Of a stretch of 64,000 bases of DNA, positions 46,160 through 57,800 are shown piece by piece. Source of the DNA: Anthopleura xanthogrammica (lineage: Eukaryota > Cnidaria > Anthozoa > Actiniaria > Actiniidae). The notes beneath the pieces are model-generated. The model searched no databases. It was not told the origin of the DNA and saw only the letters and a program-made list of their open reading frames with translations. Numbering within the stretch: position 1 is the stretch's first letter; every line of letters starts with the position of its first letter. The stretch covers positions 415,001 to 479,000 of the forward strand of contig OZ025206.1 in assembly GCA_964019055.1 (NCBI GenBank), given 5' to 3'. A program made the position numbers and the translations under genes.

Positions 46160-46754
46160 TAGAGCTTACTTCAACCTTCCCTTGTCCATTATCATGATGT
46201 CTATGTCTGTGTTTCACTATGATGTTTTGTTCCACAGAACTATTATCCTATTCTTAGTTCGATAGTTTCTTCATTGCGTTCATATACCCTATTTCCCCCA
46301 CTCATTCCAATACCTTTTCTTCCACCTTTTTTTCATCCACGTATTTCTTTTCGTCCTGACAGCATTTCATTGACAAATGTATAATAAATTCTCCCTTAGG
46401 CTAATAGTATTTTACCTTCAGTTTATCTACGCGAGGCGCGGCAACGATACCGGTTCTTGCACAAGGAATGAAACAAAAGAAATGCTCTTTCTTTTTGGCT
46501 TCAACGAGAAAATAGAGAGAGAGAAAGGATTTCGATGCGATAAGTAGATATTTTTAGCCTATCTCGAGCTAGCTTCATTGTTCAGGTCATATAGATTGAT
46601 GTATAGGCTGATCCTTATTGTGATAACAAAGAGCAATTAATTAGCCAATCGCAATTATGGCAGCCTGCTCTAAAAGGAAGCTAAAAGGAAAATAGTTGGA
46701 TAGTAATGATATTTGGATAACGCACGACATGAAGGAAAGGCCCCATAGAAGGGT

Positions 46755-46787
<33 letters not shown>

Positions 46788-47800
46788 TGTGATTTACTGA
46801 CATGTAAAGCAATTCTAAGCTGTATTATTGTGGAATAATGAAGCCTTGGTGGTGGAGGCCAGATGAGTTCCATTCCAGTTCATGAGAGCATTATGCCCAC
46901 AGCATGATGATGTTTTCTGCTAACTCATTACTGAGTAATTAACTCAATACTAGATCATTACTGTACTACTTTATTGTATTAGCCAATCATGAGTCAAGGG
47001 TGTATAACCAATAATGATTTATTGATTATTGTATGAGCCTTAACATGCACTTGCCTTTCTAAAATGTTTTTCCCCCTTGTTTGAAAGCATTGCCACTTGA
47101 CTAAGACAAACATCCTCATTGATCGAGATGTTATGAATATGTAATGTAGTATAATGAAGCTGGTGCCATAAAGTTTTCTCGGCCTCCATTTAAGTAAGCC
47201 ATCTTTGATGAACTATCTTAGATATCACATCAATTAGACTAAAGTATTCAATGTAGGGCGCAGAATTGTTTTCTATTTATTTATAGCATAGTCATAATAT
47301 ATTAATAGCACATCAATATGCTGCAGAACAAGTGAATTTTTCATTGACACGTACCATCCATAAAAAGAGCTAAAATATCAAGTATATGTTTTGAACTCAA
47401 AGGAAACTTTAACGAGTAGATTGAAGTGTGTATACCCTAAAGTCATCAATTCTTAAGAAGTATTCCTTTTCCTTCCATCAGTTGGTTAATGCATCAGATT
47501 CATATCTGCTGCATAACGTTTTAATAGGTGTTTTTTAAGTGCAAAAACAGTTTTTAGTCGTTTGTCAACAGCATTCACCTTCACTTTATCGCTCAACCAC
47601 TCACTACTGGTTATTCAGTTGTTCGTACACAGGGTGCCATCAATAGACGTCATCTGGTCTGGTGTGCCAGCTGAATGGCGAGCTTTCAATAGCAATGCAT
47701 ATAGATAATTCAAAGAAATTAGAGATCAAATCAAATTCATGCACTTCTTTCCATACATGGGTTCACTAGTTTAACGCAAAGTATTCAGTCAAGGTTAAAA
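46160..47800. other. Intergenic, downstream of the SPARC-like gene
   Basis: Contains an (AT)n run (about 46757-46790). The 3' UTR end of the SPARC-like gene may lie here; no decisive polyadenylation signal was chosen. Confidence 0.4.
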
Positions 47801-47811
47801 GGTTAAAAGGT

Positions 47812-48048
47812 TAAAATTTGATTAATGATTTGTAATTACCTTGCAGCCTCGATTAAATGTTTTGTCTGTGACCAATGAACCGATGTATGGGAAATAATGA
47901 ATTACAGGAAGGTGGTCATTCAGCTATTGATGCCAAGCAATAGAATAATAGAATTTGATTAATGATTTGTAATTATCTTGCAGCCTCGATTAAATGTTTT
48001 GTCTCTGACCAATGAACCGATGTATGGGAAATAATGAATTAATAATGG
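47812..48048. repeat. ~97-bp direct duplication just downstream of the SPARC-like gene
   Basis: TTTGATTAATGATTTGTAATTA, then CTTGCAGCCTCGATTAAATG and ACCAATGAACCGATGTATGG occur at about 47815-47912 and again at 47953-48048 with two substitutions, offset 138 bp. It would fall in the 3' UTR or immediate 3' flank. Confidence 0.88.
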
Positions 48049-48130
48049 GACCTGGGAAAATGGGTGTTAGTTACTCAATATATCCCTTGGTGCTTTGCAG
48101 CTTCATATGGAATCCTGGCCCCCACTCTCG

Positions 48131-48310
48131 TTAATCAGCAAGGTATGTTTTCCATTCGTGATTGGTTATTCCAGGGTTGTTGTCATAGTTACAAGACAGG
48201 ACGAAGCCATACGAGCATGGCTCGACTAAGAGAAGGGAGTCAATAAGGGTGTTGTATTCCTGTACAGACCATATTCCATCGCTGTTAACATCCCATCGAT
48301 CAAAGTCCCA
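48131..48310 (-). CDS. SPARC/follistatin-like gene, terminal coding exon: EF-hand pair
   Basis: Coding part of the last exon: 59 residues and a stop at 48131-48133. The acceptor is TTTGTTTTAG ending at 48311, phase 0. It starts WDFDRWD. The first EF-hand loop is DVNSDGIWSVQE, fitting DxNxDGxxxxxE. Next come EPC...LSC and a second loop CNYDNNPGITNHEW, which aligns with the cysteine-bridged second EF-hand of SPARC (osteonectin), where a Cys pair clamps the loop. The protein ends seven residues after that Trp. This is the calcium-binding half of the extracellular (EC) domain of a secreted matrix protein. In SPARC this domain binds calcium and collagen; partner binding here is unknown. Joined to exon 49973-50160 the frame is continuous. 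Confidence 0.88.
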   Translation of the reverse strand, partial: WDFDRWDVNSDGIWSVQEYNTLIDSLLLVEPCSYGFVLSCNYDNNPGITNHEWKTYLAD

Positions 48311-48440
48311 CTAAAACAAACAAAGCAAAATGAAACTATGATTACGACTGAGAAGAACTCTGACGGGGGATTATCTGATGGATATAAGGTTAGTGATGTT
48401 ATCAAGGTTAAAGGATGTAACAGTCAAACCTTCCAATTTT

Positions 48441-48906
48441 ATCGAACCCTGAAACAATCTCTTTAATGATCAAAGTCACGGAATGGCTAACTTACAGATA
48501 GAACCCTGAAACAACCTCTGGCCTGATCTAAGTCACGAAATGGCTAACTCACAGATAGAACCCTGTAACAACCTCTGGGCTGATCTAAGTCAGGGCACGG
48601 GTATCTCACAGAACGAACCCTGAAACAACCTCTGGGCTGATCTAAGTCAGGGCATGGCTAACTCACAGATAGAACCTTGAAACAACCTATGGACTGATCT
48701 AAGTCAGGGCACGGCTAACTCACAGATAGAACCCTGAAACAACCTCTGGGCTGATCTAAGTCAGGGCACGGCTAACTCACAGATCGAACCCTGAAACAAC
48801 CTCTAGGCTGATCAAATCATGGAATGGCTAATAAAATTACAGATTGAACCTTGAAACAACCTCTGGGCTGATCAAAGTCAGGGCACGGCTAACTCACAGA
48901 TCGAAT
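48441..48906. repeat. 57-58-bp minisatellite, about eight copies, intronic
   Basis: Units of GAACCCTGAAACAACCTCTG, then GGCTGATCTAAGTCAGG and GGCTAACTCACAGAT repeat about eight times with 3-10% differences. It begins about 130 bp from the acceptor of the last SPARC-like exon. Confidence 0.93.
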
Positions 48907-49116
48907 TGGAATTTAGTTGGTTAGGTTTTACGGAGAGTGGAAAACGGGAAAACATGATGAACTCAGGATTAAACGGAAGTATTACTATGGACTGCCTCGC
49001 ATAATCTATAGGGAGGTTAATGACATGGTATATGCATTGTTCAAATTGATTCACTAGTGTTAGTCTCTCAAGTATGATTTACCATTATTGTGAATTTAGT
49101 TATACGTGAAGAGGAA

Positions 49117-49305
49117 GGGGAGGAGAGGGGGCTTAAAAGAGAGGGGGGCTTAATAAATTTCTTCTTTTCAAAAAGGGGGGGGGGGCTTATTTGAGAAGGG
49201 GGCTTATTTGAGAGAGGGGGCTTATTTGAGAGAGGGGGCTTATTTGAGAAGGGGGCTTATTTGAGAGAGGGGGCTTATTTGAGAGGGGGGCTTAATAGAG
49301 GATTT
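49117..49305. repeat. G-rich minisatellite (GGGGGCTTATTTGAGAGA units), intronic
   Basis: About eight 16-18-bp units with a G5-G10 run in each. The regularly spaced G runs are on the strand opposite to transcription. Confidence 0.92.
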
Positions 49306-49768
49306 ACGGTATGTGTCATCTCTAGTATTTATTTATATATTTATCTAACTTTGATCTATTGAATAATAAATGTAAATAATAAGATAAATGTACAATAGGT
49401 GGGGGTCAACACAACAGAGCTAGGCTCCAAATTAAGTGTGCCCAAAATAATGTAAATATTAAATATAAAAGTATGTAAGAAGTTATGCAAAAATATATTG
49501 TAAGCTTATAAATAGAAGTTGACGTTCTCAAAAGAAAAAGGAAAGGCTTAAGATTTATGTGTTCTTGTAAAAGAGTTAGTGGCAACAGTACTAATAATTA
49601 TCGAGCTTAATTGCTGAACAGCATTTAGGGCACACTAACTTCCAGGTGCTAAAGACATCTACATTATGAATGTTAGCTAGTGCCCTAGTGTAATGAAGCA
49701 GTATACCTCTACAGTAGCTTGGGCATAATTGTTTTCAATATTTCAGACCATATGTCATTCTATTAAGA

Positions 49769-49901
49769 ATAAAGGCCAGTTCAAACGTCGATCTTCTCGA
49801 TCTTCTCGAGTAGAACGCATTGAAAACAATGGATAATAAGGCGGTCTTCCTTGGTGTCATTAGGTTCGACTCATGAGAAGATCGACGTTTGAATATGGCT
49901 A
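49769..49901. mobile_element. Small MITE-like inverted-repeat element in an intron
   Basis: TTCAAACGTCGATCTTCTC at 49780-49798 is perfectly inverted at 49875-49893; weaker matching extends outward (GGCCA/TGGCT) and inward (GAGT.GAAC). Total about 130 bp, no coding content. Confidence 0.6.
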
Positions 49902-49972
49902 TTTGTTCCAGCAGGGTTGGCATTAATAGTTACTCATGTAAAGTAGTTATGGCTATAATTAGATGCTTATAC

Positions 49973-50160
49973 CTGAGCGAGTTCTTGTCTCTTGTCTCGG
50001 GATAGTGTGCTCCCTCTATCGTCATCGTTGATTTTGTAAACAAATTCACCGCTTTGCGCTCTCTTAGTAATTGACAACCATTCAAGATATCGATCTTTAA
50101 ACTGCAGAAGGTAGTTTTCAGGACATTCTGACACCCTCTTGTTTATACGCTGTCTTAGTG
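49973..50160 (-). CDS. SPARC/follistatin-like gene, internal exon: N-terminal part of EC domain
   Basis: An exon of 188 bp. The acceptor is CATATTTCAG ending at 50161; the donor is CTCAG|GTATAAG at 49973/49972. Its first two bases complete a codon split with the preceding exon (phase 1), then 62 codons follow: LRQRINKRVSECPENYLLQF and on through WLSITKRAQ to a GSTLSRDKRQELAQ end. The LRxR start right after the Kazal domain and the single Cys recall the opening helix of the SPARC/FSTL1 EC domain. The usual long acidic insert and second Cys of vertebrate SPARC are missing. Phase 0 at the end joins exactly to the EF-hand exon. Confidence 0.85.
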
Positions 50161-51307
50161 CTGAAATATGATTAATAGAAGAACAAATAATAGATGTCTT
50201 TGTTTAACCTTACTGCTTAAGTTACTGGTTAACAAAGACATACTCAGGAGAATGACAATTGGTGTCTGAAGACACTACGCCAAAGCTGCAAAGGTCCATC
50301 AGAAACGGCTTGTTGGGCAAACATTTGATAGTTCATACTGTTTATCTAGGCTAATTTATCTATACTCGGTATAAGCCGACTTTTTAACTGTTCAAAAAGT
50401 TGCACGTTTAAGCGTTTCGTTCATACGGAACTGTGCTATCCGGACAAAAATTCAAACGCCCAGCCTTGCGAATAGACCCTTTTCAAATATGGTGTCTATG
50501 ACGTCAAACGAGGAGAATGAGAATGTCCCGGATGTCGGAACCAGCAGCATTCGGGACTTGAATGTTCCGGATTTCAAAACACAATCATTATCACTCATAA
50601 CATCCTAGATATTCTAGGACACCTCGTTTGATGTCATAGACGCCATATTCGAAAAGGGTCTATTATAGAGACACGAAGAGATAGTCCCGTGGAAATGGTC
50701 AAATTTTTGAGCGGTTCAAAATTCGTCCGGTACCATGTAAGGTGAACTCTAGTGATGCATATTTTGGTCATTGTTATAACTTGTTACTATGACGAAAAAC
50801 GACTACCACAAGGTAAGGTAACGGTACAGCAGTCACCGCATCAAATCTTAGACGAGGATGTCTGCCAAGTTGCAGCGTCATGATTAAAGCGCATGACTTC
50901 TATTATGTACATTTATTTATTAATATTTACAGAGTTTTCGAAGCATACACCCCTTGCAGCATGTCGGAATGTAGCTCAATTTGGAGGACAACACAATAGG
51001 TTCCAATTCTCAGAAGCTTTGATGACACACGAGAGGGATCTATTGTTATCAAAAAATATTTCTATTTATCATTATCTTGATCCCCAGGTAGGGATTTAGT
51101 GCAAGGGGTCTATTTTTACAATATTGTCATCTAAACATTTTGCATCTTTGAAAAAAACCCTTGCCACTTTCCCTCCTCGAGAAAACATTGTTTCTATTAT
51201 CCACCTTAATGTACCTTCTCAAAACAGAATAATACTCGAGTGAATGACAAATGGTCTGAAATGGGCAGAAGTGATTCAGGATCTCTGATAAGCAACCATT
51301 CACTCAC
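50161..51307 (-). other. Intron between exons 1 and 2 of the SPARC-like gene
   Basis: Begins GTGAGT at 51307 and ends TTTCAG at 50161. It contains the inverted-repeat element 50471-50664. No further exon is needed, since the phases on both sides agree. Confidence 0.8.
50471..50664. mobile_element. MITE-like element with 43-bp inverted ends, intronic
   Basis: Ends 50471-50513 and 50622-50664 are inverted repeats with three mismatches (AATAGACCCTTTTC, then TATGG.GTCTATGAC.TCAAACGAGG). About 194 bp in all, no coding content. TA at each end could be a Tc1/mariner-type target, but this is not certain. Confidence 0.7.
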
Positions 51308-51523
51308 CATTAACATCACAGGGGCCCTTCCTACTAACACCAATACTAAGCTCATGCTTGCAGGCGAATTTATGAAGCTCACATAGGTTTTGGTATTCCA
51401 CGAGAAAATGAGAGCATACTGGGTCAAGCTCGTTGAGGCAAGCCTTTGGACAAACACATGAAGCCCTGGTTCTTTCCACAATACACATTTGACCATTGAC
51501 ACAGATAACGTTAGAGCACGTAC
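51308..51523 (-). CDS. SPARC/follistatin-like gene, exon with follistatin-EGF and Kazal domains
   Basis: A 216-bp phase 1/phase 1 exon, the classic symmetry of extracellular modules. The acceptor is GTCTGATTGTAG ending at 51524; the donor is AATG|GTGAGT. It encodes ten cysteines: four in a follistatin N-terminal module (CSNVICVNGQMC...C) and six in a Kazal module (VCPKAC, PVC, CELHKFAC, GPC), the arrangement of the FS domain in SPARC, FSTL1 and relatives. The protein is therefore secreted. The preceding exon must end one base into a codon and should carry the signal peptide; no candidate lies between here and the satellite at 51.89 kb. An acidic N-terminal domain, if any, would also be upstream. 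Confidence 0.88.
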
Positions 51524-51889
51524 CTACAATCAGACAAAATTCCTTCAGTATAAAATCAAAATACACACAAATTAAAGTGTCACATTATCTTGAGGAAAAA
51601 AAAATACCCAAACACCCTATAAAATAAAACCATCCTTGCTCAAAACTAATCATGTCTTTCGAAAAGAAAAAAGAAAAAAAACACCCCATTTCATGACGCT
51701 TTTCCTCCGAAAATAGCCCATAATAACCTATTTTAACGCTTTGATCAATAATAAATACATTACATTGAAACACATACATTGAAATTTTATTTATCATTTA
51801 TGAAAAATTAAAAACAGCTCATTTTTGGCCATTTTCGACCGAAAAGCATAGGTAATGTATTTATGTACGTATGTATTTATTTATTCCTT

Positions 51890-54800
51890 AATCAAAAAGG
51901 GCCAATAATCAGCTGTTTTTCATTGTCGATAATTTATTTATAATTTTCCAAAAGGTGTCAAAATGACCCTAAATCCATCAAAACCATGGGCTATAGCCTA
52001 TGGTTTTTGGTCCAAAATGGTTAAAAATCAGCTAATTTTCATTTTTCAAAAATAATTGATAATTTTCCAAAAGGTGTGAAAATGACCCCAAATCGATGAA
52101 AACCATGGGCTATAGCCTATGCTTTTTGGTCCAAAATGGTTTAAAATCAGCTAATTTTCATTTTTCAAAAATAATTGATAATTTTCCAAAAGGTGTGAAA
52201 ATGTCCCAAAATCGATCAAAACCATGGGCTATAGCCTATGCTTTTTGGTCCAAAATGGTTAAAAATCAGCTAATTTTCATTTTTCAAAAATAATTGATAA
52301 TTTTCCAAAAGGTGTGAAAATGACCCCAAATCGATCAAAACCATGGGCTATAGCCTATGCTTTTTGGTCCAAAATGGTTAAAAATCAGCTAATTTTCATT
52401 TTTCAAAAATAATTTATTATATTCCAAAAGGTGTGAAAATGACCCTAAATCGATCAAAACCATGGGCTATAGCCTATGCTTTTTGGTCCAAAATGGTTAA
52501 AAATCAGCTAATTTTCATTTTTCAAAAATAATTGATAATTTTCCAAAAGGTGTGAAAATGACCCAAAATCGATCAAAACCATGGGCTATAGCCTATGCTT
52601 TTTGGTCCAAAATGGTTAAAAATCAGCTAATTTTCATTTTTCAAAAATAATTTATTATATTCCAAAAGGTGTGAAAATGACCCTAAATCGATCAAAACCA
52701 TGGGCTATAGCCTATGCTTTTTAATCAAAAAAGGCCAAAAATCAGCTGTTTTTTATTGTTGATAATTGATTTATAATTTTCCGAAAGGTGTCAAAATGAC
52801 CTTAAATCGATCAAAACCATAGGCTATAGCGTATGCTTTTTGGTCCAAAATGGTTAAAAATCAGCTAATTTTCATTTTTCAAAAATAATTGATAATTTTC
52901 CAAAAGGTGTGAAAATGACCCAAAATCGATCAACACCATGGGCTATAGCCTATGCTTTTTGGTCAAAAATGGCCAAAAATCAGCTGTTTTTCATACTTCA
53001 GAAATATTTCGTAATTTTCCAAAAGGTGTCCTAATGTCCCAAAATCGATCAAAACCATGGGCTATAGCCTATGCTTCTTGGTCCAAAATGGTTAAAAATC
53101 AGCTAATTTTCATTTTTCAAAAATAATTGATAATTTTCCAAAAGGTGTGAAAATGACCCAAAATCGATCAACACCATGGGCTATAGCCTATGCTTTTTGG
53201 TCAAAAATGGCCAAAAATCAGCTGTTTTTCATACTTCAGAAATATTTTGTAATTTTCCAAAAGGTGTCCTAATGTCCCAAAATCGATCAAAACCATGGGC
53301 TATAGCCTATGCTTTTTGGTCCAAAATGGTTAAAAATCAGCTAATTTTCATTTTTCAAAAATAATTGATAATTTTCCAAAAGGTGTGAAAATGACCCAAA
53401 ATCGATCAAAACCATGGGCTATAGCCTATGCTTTTTGGTCCAAAATGGTTAAAAATCAGCTAATTTTCATTTTTCAAAAATAATTTATTATATTCCAAAA
53501 GGTGTGAAAATGACCCTAAATCGATCAAAACCATGGGCTATAGCCTATGCTTTTTAATCAAAAAAGGCCAAAAATCAGCTGTTTTTCATTGTTGATAATT
53601 GATTTATAATTTTCCGAAAGGTGTCAAAATGACCTTAAATCGATCAAAACCATAGGCTATAGCGTATGCTTTTTGGTCCAAAATGGTTAAAAATCAGCTA
53701 ATTTTCATTTTTCAAAAATAATTGATAATTTTCCAAAAGGTGTGAAAATGACCCAAAATCGATCAACACCATGGGCTATAGCCTATGCTTTTTGGTCAAA
53801 AATGGCCAAAAATCAGCTGTTTTTCATACTTCAGAAATATTTCGTAATTTTCCAAAAGGTGTCCTAATGTCCCAAAATCGATCAAAACCATGGGCTATAG
53901 CCTATGCTTTTTGGTCCAAAATGGTTAAAAATCAGCTAATTTTCATTTTTCAAAAATAATTGATAATTTTCCAAAAGGTGTGAAAATGACCCAAAATCGA
54001 TCAACACCATGGGCTATAGCCTATGCTTTTTGGTCAAAAATGGCCAAAAATCAGCTGTTTTTTCATACTTCAGAAATATTTCGTAATTTTCCAAAAGGTG
54101 TCCTAATGTCCCAAAATCGATCAAAACCATGGGCTATAGCCTATGCTTTTTGGTCCAAAATGGTTAAAAATCAGCTAATTTTCATTTTTCAAAAATAATT
54201 GATAATTTTGCAAAAGGTGTGAAAATGTCCCAAAATCGATCAAAACCATGGGCTATAGCCTATGCTTTTTGGTCCAAAATGGTTAAAAATCAGCTAATTT
54301 TCATTTTTCAAAAATAATTGATAATTTTACAAAAGGTGTGAAAATGACTAAAAATCGATCAAAACCATGGGCTATAGCCTATGCTTTTTGGTCCAAAATG
54401 GTTAAAAATCAGCTAATTTTCATTTTTCAAAAATGATTGATAATTTTCCAAAAGGTGTGAAAATGACCCTAAATCGATCAAAACCATGGGCTATAGCCTA
54501 TGCTTTTTGGTCAAAAATTACCAAAAACCAGCTGTTTTTCATACTTCAGAAATATTTCGTAATTTTCCAAAAGGTGTGAAAATGACCCAAAATCGATCAA
54601 AACCATGGGCTATAGCCTATGCTTTTTGGTCCAAAATGGTTAAAAATCAGCTTATTTTCATTTTTCATAAAATAATTTATAATTTTCCAAAAGGTGTGAA
54701 AATGACTCAAAATCGATCAAAACCATGGCCTATGGTTTTTTGTCCAAAATGGTTAAAAATCAGCTAATTTTCATTTTTCAAAAATGATTGATAATTTTCC

Positions 54801-57800
54801 AAAAGGTGTGAAAATGACCCAAAATCGATCAACACCATGGGCTATAGCCTATGCTTTTAAATCGAAAAGGGCCAAAAATCAGCTGTTTTTCATTGTTGAT
54901 AATTTATTTATAATTTTCCAAAAGGTGTGAAAATGACCCTAAATCGATCAAAACCATGGGCTATAGCCTATGCTTTTTGGTCAAAAATGGCCAAAAATCA
55001 GCTGTTTTTCATACTTCAGAAATATTTTGTAATTTTCCAAAAGGTGTCCTAATGTCCCAAAATCGATCAAAACCATGGGCTATAGCCTATGCTTTTTGGT
55101 CCAAAATGGTTAAAAATCAGCTAATTTTCATTTTTCAAAAATAATTGATAATTTTCCAAAAGGTGTGAAAATGACCCAAAATCGATCAAAACCATGGGCT
55201 ATAGCCTATGCTTTTTGGTCCAAAATGGTTAAAAATCAGCTAATTTTCATTTTTCAAAAATGATTGATAATTTTCCAAAAGGTGTGAAAATGACCCAAAA
55301 TCGATCAACACCATGGGCTATAGCCTATGCTTTTAAATCGAAAAGGGCCAAAAATCAGCTGTTTTTCATTGTTGATAATTTATTTATAATTTTCCAAAAG
55401 GTGTGAAAATGACCCTAAATCGATCAAAACCATGGGCTATAGCCTATGCTTTTTGGTCAAAAATGGCCAAAAATCAGCTGTTTTTCATACTTCAGAAATA
55501 TTTTGTAATTTTCCAAAAGGTGTCCTAATGTCCCAAAATCGATCAAAACCATGGGCTATAGCCTATGCTTTTTGGTCCAAAATGGTTAAAAATCAGCTAA
55601 TTTTCATTTTTCAAAAATAATTGATAATTTTCCAAAAGGTGTGAAAATGACCCAAAATCGATCAAAACCATGGGCTATAGCCTATGCTTTTTGGTCCAAA
55701 ATGGTTAAAAATCAGCTAATTTTCATTTTTCAAAAATAATTGATAATTTTCCAAAAGGTGTGAAAATGACCCTAAATCGGTCAAAACCATGGGCTATAGC
55801 CTATGCTTTTTGGTCAAAAATGGCCAAAAATCAGCTGTTTTTCATACTTCAGAAATATTTCGTAATTTTCCAAAAGGTGTCCTAATGTCCCAAAATCGAT
55901 CAAAACCATGGGCTATAGCCTATGCTTTTTGGTCCAAAATGGTTAAAAATCAGCTAATTTTCATTTTTCAAAAATAATTGATAATTTTGCAAAAGGTGTG
56001 AAAATGTCCCAAAATCGATCAAAACCATGGGCTATAGCCTATGCTTTTTGGTCCAAAATGGTTAAAAATCAGCTAATTTTCATTTTTCAAAAATAATTGA
56101 TAATTTTACAAAAGGTGTGAAAATGACTCAAAATCGATCAAAACCATGGGCTATAGCCTATGCTTTTTGGTCCAAAATGGTTAAAAATCAGCTAATTTTC
56201 ATTTTTCAAAAATGATTGATAATTTTCCAAAAGGTGTGAAAATGACCCAAAATCGATCAACACCATGGGCTATAGCCTATGCTTTTAAATCGAAAAGGGC
56301 CAAAAATCAGCTGTTTTTCATTGTTGATAATTTATTTATAATTTTCCAAAAGGTGTGAAAATGACCCAAAATCGATCAAAACCATGGGCTATAGCCTATG
56401 CTTTTTAATCAAAAAAGGCCAAAAATCAGCTGTTTTTTATTGTTGATAATTGATTTATAATTTTCCAAAAGGTGTCAAAATGACCTTAAATCGATCAAAA
56501 CCATAGGCTATAGCGTATGCTTTTTGGTCCAAAATGGTTAAAAATCAGCTAATTTTCATTTTTCAAAAATAATTGATAATTTTCCAAAAGGTGTCAAAAT
56601 GACCTTAAATCGATCAAAACCATAGGCTATAGCGTATGCTTTTTGGTCCAAAATGGTTAAAAATCAGCTAATTTTCATTTTTCAAAAATAATTGATAATT
56701 TTCCAAAAGGTGTGAAAATGACCCTAAATCGGTCAAAGCCATGGGCTATAGCCTATGCTTTTTGGTCAAAAATGGCCAAAAATCAGCTGTTTTTCATACT
56801 TCAGAAATATTTCGTAATTTTCCAAAAGGTGTCCTAATGTCCCAAAATCGATCAAAACCATGGGCTATAGCCTATGCTTTTTGGTCCAAAATGGTTAAAA
56901 ATCAGCTAATTTTCATTTTTCAAAAATAATTGATAATTTTGCAAAAGGTGTGAAAATGTCCCAAAATCGATCAAAACCATGGGCTATAGCCTATGCTTTT
57001 TGGTCCAAAATGGTTAAAAATCAGCTAATTTTCATTTTTCAAAAATAATTGATAATTTTACAAAAGGTGTGAAAATGACTCAAAATCGATCAAAACCATG
57101 GGCTATAGCCTATGCTTTTTGGTCCAAAATGGTTAAAAATCAGCTAATTTTCATTTTTCAAAAATGATTGATAATTTTCCAAAAGGTGTGAAAATGACCC
57201 AAAATCGATCAACACCATGGGCTATAGCCTATGCTTTTAAATCGAAAAGGGCCAAAAATCAGCTGTTTTTCATTGTTGATAATTTATTTATAATTTTCCA
57301 AAAGGTGTCCAAATGACCCAAAATCGATCAAAACCATGGGCTATAGCCTATGCTTTTTAATCAAAAAAGGCCAAAAATCAGCTGTTTTTTATTGTTGATA
57401 ATTGATTTATAATTTTCCGAAAGGTGTCAAAATGACCTTAAATCGATCAAAACCATAGGCTATAGCGTATGCTTTTTGGTCCAAAATGGTTAAAAATCAG
57501 CTAATTTTCATTTTTCAAAAATAATTGATAATTTTCCAAAAGGTGTGAAAATGACCCAAAATCGATCAACACCATGGGCTATAGCCTATGCTTTTAAATC
57601 GAAAAGGGCCAAAAATCAGCTGTTTTTCATTGTTGATAAAATAATTGATAATTTTCCAAAAGGTGTGAAAATGACCCAAAATCGATCAACACCATGGGCT
57701 ATAGCCTATGCTTTTTGGTCAAAAATGGCCAAAAATCAGCTGTTTTTCATACTTCAGAAATATTTCGTAATTTTCCAAAAGGTGTCCTAATGTCCCAAAA

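Larger units (their letters stand above)
48311..49972 (-). other. Intron between exons 2 and 3 of the SPARC-like gene
   Basis: Bounded by CAG|GTATAAGC at 49972 and TTTGTTTTAG at 48311. It holds a 57-bp minisatellite, a G-rich 18-bp minisatellite and a small inverted-repeat element, each listed separately. Confidence 0.8.
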
